Below are positions 31,623-39,790 of a stretch of 64,000 nt of DNA, one piece after another. Under the pieces are notes generated by a model. The model ran no database searches. It worked only from the letters and a program-made list of their open reading frames with translations, and was not told where the DNA came from. The stretch's first letter is position 1. Every line of letters begins with the position of its first letter. The DNA comes from a virus: positions 1 to 64,000 of the IMG/VR virus record IMGVR_UViG_3300044701_004608; one strand, written 5' to 3'. A program made the position numbers and the translations under genes.

Positions 31623-32783
31623 ATGGTCTCCATTAATTATTGGTATAAAAAACTCTACGATGGGTTCTTCAAAGATCTCAAATTTGGGATGTTCGTCAAT
31701 TCTGACTATTTGCACCATGATCCTTTTTACATTTTTTCTCGAGTCCCGCATGATGAAAAAATCTTACACGACAAACAGACTATAGTATTCTTCGATCAAG
31801 AACCTTTTGAACGAAGGTTTATGGATTCTGCATTACGTCCCGATCCCACGAACGAGAATCTCAACTCTCAGTGGGCACGGTATTATACATTTCTTAAATT
31901 TTTTGTAGTCAGCGAAAAATCACGTGACATAGACTTGTTCTGTAAAAGCAGATCTCTAGAAAAAATTTATTACTTTTCTCATGCATTACTGGCCAACGAT
32001 TGGTATAGAAATTACTGGAAAGATGATATCAATATCGAATTCGAACATGAATATTTATTTGTAAATTACCAACATGTTTTAAATCCGAAGAGGTCTTATA
32101 GAGTTGATTTTATGTGTCGTGCCAATGATTGTGGGCTGCTTGATCATGGGCTGACAAGTTTTAAGAGCCCTGGGATCAACGAAATAGATAACATATTAAA
32201 ACAAACTCCAGAATTTTCTGAAGAAAGTTGGGCGATTTATAAAAAAAATCAACACATACTCGACAAAAATTATATAATCGACACTAAAGATCCCCATGGG
32301 GCTTTAAGTACATCCATAGACATTGAGAATTCAAAAAAATGTTTTTTACATGTGGTGTCAGAAACAGTTTACTATAGTAAAAAACTCCATCTCACTGAAA
32401 AGGTTTTTAAACCAATAGTGATCAAGCAACCATTCGTATTACTTGCGGCGCCAGGAAACTTAGATTATCTGAAAAGTTACGGATTTAAAACTTTTTCCAA
32501 TTATTGGGACGAAAGTTACGACAGCATCGAAGATCCCGGGCAAAGAATGGCGGCCGTGATAAAAATACTAGAAAATCTGAAATCTATGTCTTACAAACAA
32601 AGAGTTGAGATGAAAAAAGACATGCAGGACATTTTGCAATATAATTTCGATCATTTCTATCATGATCTTAAACATATTGTAGCCGACGAATTCATCACTA
32701 ATTCCAAAGAATCTTTCAGTAAATTTAATATCAACATCTCCGACGATCATTGGAAAAAACTCTATAAGATCCTGACTTTCTAA
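31623..32783 (+). CDS. Glycosyltransferase-like protein, AT-rich
   Basis: 386 residues. KLHLTEKVFKPIVIKQPFVL then LAAPGNLDYLKSYGFKTFSN and YWDESYDSIED is the C-terminal signature of a phage/bacterial glycosyltransferase family (fucosyltransferase- or exostosin-like). The N-terminal half is Tyr/Phe-rich without clear motif. Base composition is lower in GC than its neighbours, suggesting separate acquisition. Divergent from the dehydrogenase (2 nt apart) with no SD visible at the ATG. Confidence 0.65.
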   Translation: MVSINYWYKKLYDGFFKDLKFGMFVNSDYLHHDPFYIFSRVPHDEKILHDKQTIVFFDQEPFERRFMDSALRPDPTNENLNSQWARYYTFLKFFVVSEKSRDIDLFCKSRSLEKIYYFSHALLANDWYRNYWKDDINIEFEHEYLFVNYQHVLNPKRSYRVDFMCRANDCGLLDHGLTSFKSPGINEIDNILKQTPEFSEESWAIYKKNQHILDKNYIIDTKDPHGALSTSIDIENSKKCFLHVVSETVYYSKKLHLTEKVFKPIVIKQPFVLLAAPGNLDYLKSYGFKTFSNYWDESYDSIEDPGQRMAAVIKILENLKSMSYKQRVEMKKDMQDILQYNFDHFYHDLKHIVADEFITNSKESFSKFNINISDDHWKKLYKILTF

Positions 32784-32796
32784 AAAGTCGTCTATC

Positions 32797-32804
32797 CAAT
32801 AAAT
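32797..32804 (+). promoter_or_regulatory. T4-like late promoter AATAAATA
   Basis: AATAAATACC 32 nt before the ATG at 32836, followed by AAGGAGCTGGT as SD. Confidence 0.6.
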
Positions 32805-32835
32805 ACCAGTATAAAAATAAAATCAAGGAGCTGGT

Positions 32836-33114
32836 ATGGATTTCTTCAAACTCGTAGCCGAAGTAGGCTTTCCCATCGCGGCGGCCTGTGCTGGCGGTTA
32901 CTTCATCTTCCTAACACTTAAATTCATCCTGGCCGGGGTCATGAGCTCGGTATCGGGATTAAGTGGTATTATTACTGCCCTAGACAATCGCGTCAAGACC
33001 ATGAACCACGATGTCATACGCATCGACACAGTGGTATCTAACGCCCTAGGACTCAAGCCCGACACTAACCGTATCGCTAGAGCTGACGGCAAGAACGACG
33101 CACGTAGAGACTAA
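32836..33114 (+). CDS. Small membrane protein, 92 aa
   Basis: MDFFKLVAEVGFPIAAACAG start, one TM helix (about 10-34) and a second weaker one, then TALDNRVKTMNHDVIRIDTV, a coiled-coil stretch. Paralogous to 33799-34164, which shares GFPI(A/V)AA and the (D/N)xDxIRxxxxV pattern. Holin-like or membrane scaffold; not proven. Confidence 0.65.
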   Translation: MDFFKLVAEVGFPIAAACAGGYFIFLTLKFILAGVMSSVSGLSGIITALDNRVKTMNHDVIRIDTVVSNALGLKPDTNRIARADGKNDARRD

Positions 33115-33115
33115 G

Positions 33116-33262
33116 ATGTATTCAGATCCACTGTTTGAATCGTTCCTAGTATTCTACTTGTTAGAGTGCTTGGTTTTGTTTTCGGCCTGGTATCTCTATT
33201 ATAGAGAACCTAAGAAAATAGAGAAAAAAATATATAACCCATGGGGGTTTTGGAAAGAATAA
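33116..33262 (+). CDS. Small single-TM protein, 48 aa
   Basis: MYSDPLFESFLVFYLLECLV start, TM at about 8-27, basic cytoplasmic tail ending IYNPWGFWKE. Its TAA overlaps the next ATG (TAATG). Not recognised. Confidence 0.6.
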   Translation: MYSDPLFESFLVFYLLECLVLFSAWYLYYREPKKIEKKIYNPWGFWKE

Positions 33263-33453
33263 TGTTACACCTCGATTACACTTGGGACCTATCCGAAAAC
33301 GGGATATTGCTCGACGAAGAACTCAACATAGATCGCCTAGGCTGGCGCGGCGGCGATTATTTCCAACTAGTCAACATCAACGGCCGGGCCATGTTACGCA
33401 AAGTAGACCCATTGGTCAAGTTCCTCAAAGACGGAGAAAAAAATGAAAACTGA
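33262..33453 (+). CDS. Conserved phage protein, 63 aa (LDYTWDLSENG)
   Basis: MLHLDYTWDLSENGILLDEE then LNIDRLGWRGGDYFQLVNIN and GRAMLRKVDPL. The ATG at 33262 is favoured because it is coupled to the upstream stop and matches the usual start of this family, found in many marine T4-type phages. Small beta-rich soluble protein; role unknown. Confidence 0.7.
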   Translation: MLHLDYTWDLSENGILLDEELNIDRLGWRGGDYFQLVNINGRAMLRKVDPLVKFLKDGEKNEN

Positions 33454-33601
33454 TTTCAACAAGATGGCTATATGGTATGACTCGGACATGCTCAAGTTTG
33501 CGCTGTTTGGCGCATTCGTTGGGTTCATAGTCGGCGTAGGTGTAGGATATGAGCTAGGGTTCAAGCCCGTGGTGAATACTGTAAGATACTTGATAGGATG
33601 A
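33443..33601 (+). CDS. Small membrane protein, 52 aa
   Basis: MKTDFNKMAIWYDSDMLKFA start and one Gly-rich TM helix (GAFVGFIVGVGVGYELGF). GGAGAAAAA SD lies in the previous gene, which it overlaps by 11 nt. Not recognised. Confidence 0.6.
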   Translation: MKTDFNKMAIWYDSDMLKFALFGAFVGFIVGVGVGYELGFKPVVNTVRYLIG

Positions 33602-33613
33602 TAGGAGTAAAAA

Positions 33614-33802
33614 ATGAATGAACTTTATATCAATCATACGATCGCAGAATACCTATTCATGGTTTTGTGGATGGCATTCGTGTGTTTAATCATATACACA
33701 TATGTCAGAGTCAATGATCTTAAAGAACAGAGAGATTATTACAGATATCTACAGCAGATCAGAGAGCAGGCTTATAAAATTGATAGAAATCGAGGTGTAT
33801 GA
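33614..33802 (+). CDS. Small membrane protein, 62 aa
   Basis: MNELYINHTIAEYLFMVLWM start, TM about 13-30, then a basic helix (NDLKEQRDYYRYLQQIREQA). AGGAG upstream; overlaps the next gene by 4 nt. Confidence 0.6.
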   Translation: MNELYINHTIAEYLFMVLWMAFVCLIIYTYVRVNDLKEQRDYYRYLQQIREQAYKIDRNRGV

Positions 33803-34164
33803 TGGATTTAGTAGCGATGATCAACAAATACGGCTTCCCCATCGTGGCGGCCGGTGGCATGGGATACATGATATACTATGTGTGGACTTGGGCCACCAAA
33901 GAAGTCAAGCCTGTACTCAAAGAAGCCAACACCGTGCTGATCGCGCTGATCGATCGCATCCGCATGCTGGACAACGATCTCATCAGACTCAATCAAAAAG
34001 TTGACGTAGTGTTACACCTGCGTGGCAAGATCATCGAAGGTGAGCGTGTTATCGAACAGCAGAAGACCGAGCGTGAAGCTGGAGAGAAATTCAAACAAGC
34101 TATATCCGAAACTGATCAAGACAAGCAAGACGATAAGAAAACAGCGTCTGCCGGCGAAGGTTAA
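33799..34164 (+). CDS. Membrane protein with coiled coil, 121 aa
   Basis: MMDLVAMINKYGFPIVAAGG: one TM helix followed by LKEANTVLIALIDRIRMLDN and a long charged helix (REAGEKFKQAISETDQDKQD). Paralogue of 32836-33114. Proteins with the ALIDRIRMLDNDLIRLNQK block are shared among marine T4-type phages. A holin or inner-membrane role is possible. Confidence 0.65.
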   Translation: MMDLVAMINKYGFPIVAAGGMGYMIYYVWTWATKEVKPVLKEANTVLIALIDRIRMLDNDLIRLNQKVDVVLHLRGKIIEGERVIEQQKTEREAGEKFKQAISETDQDKQDDKKTASAGEG

Positions 34165-34286
34165 TCCTTACGGCAAATGCTGGAGTTCACCGACTTCCCT
34201 ATGTTCGCATAGGGAAGGAAATACAGTTCTAAAAATACCTTAAGCCAATAGTCAAACGCCCTGGTCCATACATCATATCCGTACAT
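34161..34286 (-). CDS. Small protein, 41 aa, downstream of cyclase
   Basis: ATG at 34286 with AAGGAGCAGGCC before it, reading MYGYDVWTRAFDYWLKVFLE then LYFLPYANIGKS and a polar end; one amphipathic/hydrophobic helix. It overlaps the plus-strand gene end by 4 nt and contains the hairpin at 34194. Good SD but short, so moderately supported. Confidence 0.45.
   Translation of the reverse strand: MYGYDVWTRAFDYWLKVFLELYFLPYANIGKSVNSSICRKD
34194..34217. terminator. 10-bp hairpin with TTCG loop
   Basis: CTTCCCTATG-TTCG-CATAGGGAAG. On the plus strand it follows the small membrane gene cluster. UUCG-loop hairpins without long U-runs end several T4 transcripts. Confidence 0.65.
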
Positions 34287-34300
34287 GGCCTGCTCCTTGT

Positions 34301-36355
34301 TTACTTCTCGTGCGCGATGAACTCACCGTTCCAGTTATTAGGTAAGTTCTGCTCCTTCATGAACTCGCAACGTTCGATCCAGATCTTGTAATACTTGTCC
34401 ATCTGTCCACCGAACGAACCTTTCATCTTCTTACACATGGCTGCGGTCTCATCGAACTTTTTCTGTTTATATAAGGCATGCATCTTTTCATGTTGCTCTC
34501 GATCTTTGGTCCAATCTTCTCCGTTAGGACGTAAGGCTGTGTAGATCAAGTCTGCTACAGTCTTGCCTTTTGGCTGTAAGTTGTCTAGCATCAAGTAGAA
34601 GAAGTCGTCTTTAGTACGGTTGTATGTCTCGGCACCAATGATACACAATACGCCATATGCTTTACAACGTGCTTCTAGACGTGCGGCGGTTGAAACCATG
34701 TCGCCTAAGATGTCGTAACTGTGTCTATCAGTCGATCCCATCTCGCCGATAAAGCCAATACCAGTGTTACAACCCCAACCCATTGCGGCTGGTGGTAAAC
34801 CTTGTGCTTCCATTTCTTTAGTGTAGGCATCTACAGCATCTAACATCTGTAAGCCAACGGCAACGATCGTGCGAGCATGGTTAGGATCTTCGATCGGAGC
34901 ACCATGAATGTGCATACTCGCGTCACCTACATACTTGATGACCATGCCTTTGTTGTCCATGATAGGACGACTGATGGCATCCATGTAGCCGTTCATGTAT
35001 TTGCCGAGGCCAGCGACGTCATCACCATAGTGTTCACCAATGGGAGTGAAGCCACGCAGGTCTGAGAACATCACCGACACATCTTTGCGCACACCACGCT
35101 TGATCAAGTCGGGATCTTTCTGTAGCATCTCTACCACTTCTTTGCTACAGTATCCTGCGAACTGTTTTTTTATGGCTTGCTTCTGTAAGAACTCACTTAC
35201 AAACTTAACACCATAGGTGTGAAGAGCAACAAGCAAAAGACCAACAGTAGGTGCCGTCGCGTCGATGAGCACGTTTCGTGTAGTAAACATCCACCAAGAA
35301 CAAACAGCATAGGCAACGAGCCCAAGAATAGTTGTTGCGATACCGACATAAGTCCACCTCGATATTATTATTATTGTCAGAGATAGTGCCAGGAAAGCAG
35401 CCAGCTCAGCCATGTCGGCCCAGCCAGGTCGTTGAATATGGACGTTGTTAAACATCGTGCCGATCACAGCGGCTTGCACAGTTTGTGGCCACACGGATCC
35501 CTGTGCTGTGGCAACAGGGTTAGATAGGCCGGCGGCAGCGGTGCCCACGATCACTACAGCGCCACCTAGGTCTTGCGGTAGTTCAGTGAGCCCAACCGAT
35601 TTTGAAGTCTGGCTCCAGTCTATCCATATACGACCTAAGTCGTCTGTAGGTATGACGCCAAACTTGGGAATACGCATCTTCTCTACACCTAGCTCGTTGA
35701 GCTTGGCTTGGAAGTTGGGGTCACCAGCAATGACTCTCAGCACTTCCATAGAGAGTGCGGGATATACTTGATAGCCGGCTTTGTCGGGGACCGATACTAA
35801 TAACGGCATGCGGCGTGTGACGCCATCCACTTCAGGGAATGTGGTAGTGAGTCCCACACCCACGGCAGAGTTTTCCAGTCGTGGTATGTTGGCTATGATG
35901 CCGTCTACTGTGGGCAGTCGATCAGCGAACTGTGCGCCGATGATAGCGGCGCCAGGACTGCGTGGTTCGTTCTTGCCTTTAGGTGCTGCCACGTTGGGCA
36001 ATATCACTGGCAGTTCTCGCATGGCCTGTGACAGACGAGCATCGCCGCCGGAACGATCCGCCTCGGGCATCAAGACATTGAACACCACCAAGCCAGCACC
36101 GCGCTTGTAAAGGTCTTCGATGATGTTGGCGTAGATCTGACGAGGGAATGGCCATTGGCCATAACGCTCTAGCGCGGCTTCGTCGATGTTGACGGTGTAG
36201 ATATTGTTTTCTGTGGGAGTCTTGCTGGTGATCAGCGTGTCGAAGTATCTGAGTTTTATGCTTTCTACAAAGACAGGATTGGCGAGTATTGTAATTGCTA
36301 GAAAGACAACAGTGACCAGTGCCCACAGTGGGCTGAGTGCTATTTTTTTGAACAT
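34301..36355 (-). CDS. CHASE2-sensor adenylate/guanylate cyclase (class III)
   Basis: 684 residues from the ATG at 36355. N-terminal TM, CHASE2 extracytoplasmic domain (about 25-300: RYFDTLITSKTPTEN, GQWPFPRQIYANIIEDL, IDWSQTSK), three TM helices (about 320-400), then a class III cyclase domain: VMFSDLRGFT (metal Asp), KYVGDASMHIHGAP (Lys and second metal Asp), GIGFIGEMGSTDRHSY, LGDMVSTAARLEA. The Asn usual in GDxVNxAARLE is Ser; the Arg remains. It would make cAMP or cGMP in response to an outside signal. CTAAATA lies 4 nt before the ATG and no SD is seen. Confidence 0.85.
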   Translation of the reverse strand: MFKKIALSPLWALVTVVFLAITILANPVFVESIKLRYFDTLITSKTPTENNIYTVNIDEAALERYGQWPFPRQIYANIIEDLYKRGAGLVVFNVLMPEADRSGGDARLSQAMRELPVILPNVAAPKGKNEPRSPGAAIIGAQFADRLPTVDGIIANIPRLENSAVGVGLTTTFPEVDGVTRRMPLLVSVPDKAGYQVYPALSMEVLRVIAGDPNFQAKLNELGVEKMRIPKFGVIPTDDLGRIWIDWSQTSKSVGLTELPQDLGGAVVIVGTAAAGLSNPVATAQGSVWPQTVQAAVIGTMFNNVHIQRPGWADMAELAAFLALSLTIIIISRWTYVGIATTILGLVAYAVCSWWMFTTRNVLIDATAPTVGLLLVALHTYGVKFVSEFLQKQAIKKQFAGYCSKEVVEMLQKDPDLIKRGVRKDVSVMFSDLRGFTPIGEHYGDDVAGLGKYMNGYMDAISRPIMDNKGMVIKYVGDASMHIHGAPIEDPNHARTIVAVGLQMLDAVDAYTKEMEAQGLPPAAMGWGCNTGIGFIGEMGSTDRHSYDILGDMVSTAARLEARCKAYGVLCIIGAETYNRTKDDFFYLMLDNLQPKGKTVADLIYTALRPNGEDWTKDREQHEKMHALYKQKKFDETAAMCKKMKGSFGGQMDKYYKIWIERCEFMKEQNLPNNWNGEFIAHEK

Positions 36356-36359
36356 CAAG

Positions 36360-36366
36360 TATTTAG
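36360..36366 (-). promoter_or_regulatory. Late-promoter-like CTAAATA abutting the cyclase start
   Basis: CTAAATAC then 3-4 nt and ATG, so a late transcript would begin at or very near the start codon. The rest of 36367-36464 holds no gene. Confidence 0.5.
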
Positions 36367-36464
36367 TGGTGCTCACTTCCGGGGTCCACGGTAGCGAATC
36401 GCTTTCCCCGCGCCAGCAGCCGGCGCACACTACGGTAACTTAATACCGGTCCTAAGGTGTGTCC

Positions 36465-37172
36465 TTATGGGGTCTTGACTCGAGCAAGACCCACGATCTC
36501 TAGCATCCTGATATACATCCAGCCTATGTCAAACTCCCACCACTTGTCGCTTAGTTTCGCCGAAGCAGGGCTCTTATGGTGGTTATTGTGTAGTTCTTCG
36601 CCGCCGACGATGATGCCAAACGGTGCGATGTTAGTGGACCGATCACCAGTCTCATGATTCCTATATCCTATGAAATGTGCCAATCCATTGATGACGCCAG
36701 CGGCCCAGAAGGGTATCCAAGCCATCTGTACCAACCACATCACTATGCCCCAGCCATGGAACAAGTATGTCTCTAGGACCAGCAGGGCAGTGATGCCCCA
36801 CTTGCTGTGGCTGCTGTAGATGTTGCGTTCCACCCAGTCATCGGGCGTGCCCACACCATAGGCTTCGACCATGGCCGAGTTCTTGCTGGCATCGTTGTAG
36901 AGCCACGCACCGCCAAACAGCACACGCCAGATACCGTAGACATGTGGTGAATGTGGATCACCTTCGCCTTCGGTGAAGCGATGATGCTTGCGATGTATGG
37001 CCACCCATTGCCGAGTGACCATACCTGTGGTCAGCCACAACCAGAATCGCATAGCGTGGCTGACTACTGGGTGTAGTTCTACTGCGCGGTGTGCCTGGCT
37101 CCTGTGTAGGTAGATGGTCACACACGCGATGGTGATGTGTGTCATCACCAATACTAAAATAAGTTCTGTCAT
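36465..37172 (-). CDS. Membrane fatty-acid desaturase (acyl-CoA/acyl-lipid delta-9 type)
   Basis: 235 residues. Three His boxes: HRSQAHRA (HxxxxH), HRKHHRF (HxxHH), ELHNNHHKSP (HxxHH), which bind the di-iron centre; membrane segments lie around them. Shorter than cellular enzymes (about 300-380), with the N-terminal TM region trimmed but the catalytic core complete. It would introduce a double bond into host fatty acids and alter membrane fluidity. Starts 1 nt after the stop of 37174-37815. Confidence 0.9.
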   Translation of the reverse strand: MTELILVLVMTHITIACVTIYLHRSQAHRAVELHPVVSHAMRFWLWLTTGMVTRQWVAIHRKHHRFTEGEGDPHSPHVYGIWRVLFGGAWLYNDASKNSAMVEAYGVGTPDDWVERNIYSSHSKWGITALLVLETYLFHGWGIVMWLVQMAWIPFWAAGVINGLAHFIGYRNHETGDRSTNIAPFGIIVGGEELHNNHHKSPASAKLSDKWWEFDIGWMYIRMLEIVGLARVKTP

Positions 37173-37173
37173 A

Positions 37174-37815
37174 TTATTTCCAAGTTACCATCTTGAAGCG
37201 TTCGTCGGGCATGCCCACGAACTGACACTTCCAATGGCTTTGTGCGAAGTAGTCTAAGTCATACCACTCGCTTTTCCGTTCCAACATCCTTTTCGCTACA
37301 TCGTCCCAGTCCAGTTCGCCAAAACGCATTTCAGCGAAACATTTGAGATCCAGCATCTCGTTGTGGTCGAAGCAGTCGTATTCCCAGTGTAGGACTTCGA
37401 AGCAGTTGCCTTCGCAGTCCACCCAGTCCACAGAGAAGTCCACCCCCCACTTGGGTCGTATGGCCAACAGTTTGTGGCACAGTGGCATGTCTCGAGTCCA
37501 GCGTTCTAATTGTTTCTTCGCCTCGCCAGCATAACCTTTGCGCTCATACAGGTTGCTGTGATTCAATGTGGCACCTACCACGCTCTGGCGATCTTGCTCG
37601 AACCAGTCTTGCCGGATGGCATTGCGATGCGGATGCTCACCAGTGAAGTGGCAATGATTGGCCCTGGCATATCTGCGCTCGATGGCTGTGAGATCATAAC
37701 CGGTCTGGTCGAACATCACGAAGTCATCGGCGATGGGCATGAACATCATTGAGTCTATGGGCATGTTCCAGAACCCGTCAGGGTTGAAACTGGTGCCTCG
37801 ATTCATCAAACGCAT
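37174..37815 (-). CDS. Hypothetical protein, 213 aa
   Basis: ATG at 37815, 1 nt after the upstream stop. MRLMNRGTSFNPDGFWNMPI; Trp, His and Cys-rich (HCHFTGEHPHRNAI, WGVDFSVDWVDCEG, LHWEYDCFDHNE), suggesting a metal-binding soluble protein. Not recognised. Confidence 0.6.
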   Translation of the reverse strand: MRLMNRGTSFNPDGFWNMPIDSMMFMPIADDFVMFDQTGYDLTAIERRYARANHCHFTGEHPHRNAIRQDWFEQDRQSVVGATLNHSNLYERKGYAGEAKKQLERWTRDMPLCHKLLAIRPKWGVDFSVDWVDCEGNCFEVLHWEYDCFDHNEMLDLKCFAEMRFGELDWDDVAKRMLERKSEWYDLDYFAQSHWKCQFVGMPDERFKMVTWK

Positions 37816-37816
37816 C

Positions 37817-38212
37817 TTACAATGTATCTCGTTGGACCCACTGCTGTTCGTACTTCTTGGGCACGGACTTCTTCTGCTGCCCGGGTTGTTCGCCGGTATA
37901 AGGAGCGATCTTGGTGCCAGTGGCCGTGACACAGAAAGCGTCTTCGGCCACACGCTCAACCAAGCTCCAAGTGCCCGATTTGGGATTGGCGAACATGATG
38001 GTCACGAACTCCATGCTCTGGCCACCAACTTCGCGACCCGCGAGCATCGACATCATGGGCTGTTCTTCATATTTTGCCAAGACTGCGCCCAGGGCTTGTG
38101 TGGTCATGCAGTAAGCGTCAAACTTCACTGTTTCCACTTTGGGTGCTTCTTTTTCCTGGGCTGTAGCGATGCTGCCTGCTAATAGCGCCAACACCAATAG
38201 TAATCTTTTCAC
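37817..38212 (-). CDS. Exported protein, 131 aa, GTG start
   Basis: GTG at 38212 with AGGAGAAG SD and TAAATAA upstream (38229-38235). Signal peptide KRLLLVLALLAGSIATAQ then EKEAPKVETVKFDAYCMTTQ; two Cys. Mature part about 110 residues, periplasmic. It lies between the desaturase block and ExbBD; role unknown. Confidence 0.6.
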   Translation of the reverse strand: MKRLLLVLALLAGSIATAQEKEAPKVETVKFDAYCMTTQALGAVLAKYEEQPMMSMLAGREVGGQSMEFVTIMFANPKSGTWSLVERVAEDAFCVTATGTKIAPYTGEQPGQQKKSVPKKYEQQWVQRDTL

Positions 38213-38228
38213 GACCTTCTCCTGGTTA

Positions 38229-38235
38229 AAGTTAT
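38229..38235 (-). promoter_or_regulatory. Late-promoter-like GTAAATAA
   Basis: Sits about 20 nt upstream of the GTG-start exported protein at 38212, which has its own SD (AGGAGAAG). Confidence 0.45.
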
Positions 38236-38664
38236 TTACCGTGGGTCCTTTGGCATCGCCGCGGTATGATCCCATTGATAGAACTCGAAAGGACTCTCGG
38301 GTTCGTCTTTTTTGCCCTTCATCTGTATTATCCGGCCTTTTTTGGCTTCTTTGACCGCTTGTCCCACTTTTTCTTGGTTCTTTTCGGTCCAAGGTATCTG
38401 ATGTAGTCTCGGGCCTTCTTTGTCGATGACCCAGATGTATATCCAAGGTTTGGCGTTGACGCCGTGTACTAATCTGCTGCCTTCCTGGGGCATGCTGGCC
38501 ACTGGTCGGCCCCGGATCTCGTCAAGGGCTTGCCAACTGAACCCTATACCAAACACCAGCAAGGGCGTCAGCAACAGCGTCAGCACGAAACTGCGATAGC
38601 GTATCAGTATGGTCAGCAACAATATCGCTAGAGTGAGGAATGAAGCCACGGCCAGCCAGATCAT
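38236..38664 (-). CDS. Membrane-anchored protein, 142 aa
   Basis: Two N-terminal TM helices (MIWLAVASFLTLAILLLTIL and SFVLTLLLTPLLVFGIGFSW), then a soluble domain with KPWIYIWVIDKEGPRLHQIP and a Lys-rich stretch. Similar small membrane proteins appear near ExbBD-like pairs in marine T4-type phages. Overlaps 38661 by 4 nt. Function unknown. Confidence 0.6.
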   Translation of the reverse strand: MIWLAVASFLTLAILLLTILIRYRSFVLTLLLTPLLVFGIGFSWQALDEIRGRPVASMPQEGSRLVHGVNAKPWIYIWVIDKEGPRLHQIPWTEKNQEKVGQAVKEAKKGRIIQMKGKKDEPESPFEFYQWDHTAAMPKDPR

Positions 38665-39299
38665 GGGTTTATCCTTTCGCCGGGCGGCGGCAATGTTTCC
38701 AGTGGGATGGCGCTACGGTCGGTCTCCGCGACCGTCGATACGAATCCATTGACATCCACAGTGAACGAATAATAGTTGTGTGCTTCTCCGCGGGCACCAA
38801 AATTGACGGTCTGCTGATAGATGATCTTGTAGGGATTGATCTTGAGCACTTCCACACGCACGGGTATGGGTGCTGAGATGTCTTGGTTAACGCGGTATAG
38901 GTGTCCGGATATCAAGTATTCGCCAGGCACTATGCCGCGTATGCTGACCGTCTCTTTGTTGCCCTCGACCATGACTTCTTGGCCATTGACCATCACGGTG
39001 TCGTTGAAACTGCCGAGGTCATCGCGGTCCAAGTTCATGAGCCCGGCTTCTTTGTTGCGGAATCCCACACGGTTGCCCATGGGATCTGCTACCCATAGAT
39101 CCATGTCGTTCTTGTCTGAGTCGGGCCATTCCATGGTGATCATGAACTCGGCCTTGGCCTTGATGTCGTTCTTCTTGGCCACGGGATTGATCATCAGGAA
39201 AGCCACCAGGAACAGGAACACGAATCCCACCAGGATGTTGAAAAGTAGATCTATGAACGCTATGGTGCTTTTGTAGCGGTCTTCACTGAGCATCGGCAT
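38661..39299 (-). CDS. ExbD/TolR-like protein
   Basis: 212 residues. MPMLSEDRYKSTIAFIDLLF then NILVGFVFLFLVAFLMINPV: a single N-terminal TM with Asp in FIDLLFN, the proton-pathway Asp of ExbD/TolR. A periplasmic beta-rich domain follows (WPDSDKNDMDLWVADPMGNR). Usual ExbD is about 140 residues, so the periplasmic part is extended. Overlaps the ExbB-like gene by 17 nt; the pair should form an ion-driven motor. Confidence 0.75.
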   Translation of the reverse strand: MPMLSEDRYKSTIAFIDLLFNILVGFVFLFLVAFLMINPVAKKNDIKAKAEFMITMEWPDSDKNDMDLWVADPMGNRVGFRNKEAGLMNLDRDDLGSFNDTVMVNGQEVMVEGNKETVSIRGIVPGEYLISGHLYRVNQDISAPIPVRVEVLKINPYKIIYQQTVNFGARGEAHNYYSFTVDVNGFVSTVAETDRSAIPLETLPPPGERINP

Positions 39300-39786
39300 G
39301 GTCACGCCCCTCGTGGTAGTCGAGGACATGCTCGAGATTGACCAGTTGACTCTTGAGGAATAGGCTCGAGATGAGTCCCACCAGGGTGGTGTAGAGTGCA
39401 GTGCTCATGCCCAGGGCCATGTCAGCGAGAGCACGCTGTAAGGTGGCGGTATCGGCGACATTGATGCCCGAGAAAGTGGTGCCCAGCATCAGCAAGAATC
39501 CAGCCACTGTTCCAATCATGCCCACGGCCAGCATGGACTCGCTGAGGAACCAGCCTATCTTGATGTGATAGTTGACATTGGTGACAGTGATGTTATAGTG
39601 CCAGATGCCAGCGGCTATGGTGGATACCACCCATAGAAACAAGATCACGAAACTCAGTTTGGTCTGATCAGCCGCCCACAGTTCGTCGTAGGCACCGAAA
39701 TAGCCCACGACCATAAAAAATAGCCCCTGTAAACAGACCAGGAGCCACCAACGAAGGAAACTGGCTCTGATATATTTCATGTCCAT
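39283..39786 (-). CDS. MotA/TolQ/ExbB-like proton channel protein
   Basis: 167 residues. Four hydrophobic segments; ESMLAVGMIGTVAGFLLMLG and ALADMALGMSTALYTTLVGL are the conserved MotA/TolQ/ExbB helices. AATAAATAC lies directly before it; the start may be the second ATG at 39780 (MKYIRASF). With the ExbD-like partner it would convert proton-motive force to mechanical work across the envelope, here next to curli secretion genes. Confidence 0.8.
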   Translation of the reverse strand: MDMKYIRASFLRWWLLVCLQGLFFMVVGYFGAYDELWAADQTKLSFVILFLWVVSTIAAGIWHYNITVTNVNYHIKIGWFLSESMLAVGMIGTVAGFLLMLGTTFSGINVADTATLQRALADMALGMSTALYTTLVGLISSLFLKSQLVNLEHVLDYHEGRDHADAQ

Positions 39787-39790
39787 GTAT

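Noticed and set aside
38836-39276. Long plus-strand open frame of 146 codons opposite the ExbD-like gene
   Set aside because: Antisense shadow of a well-supported gene; no SD, and composition follows the complementary codon pattern.
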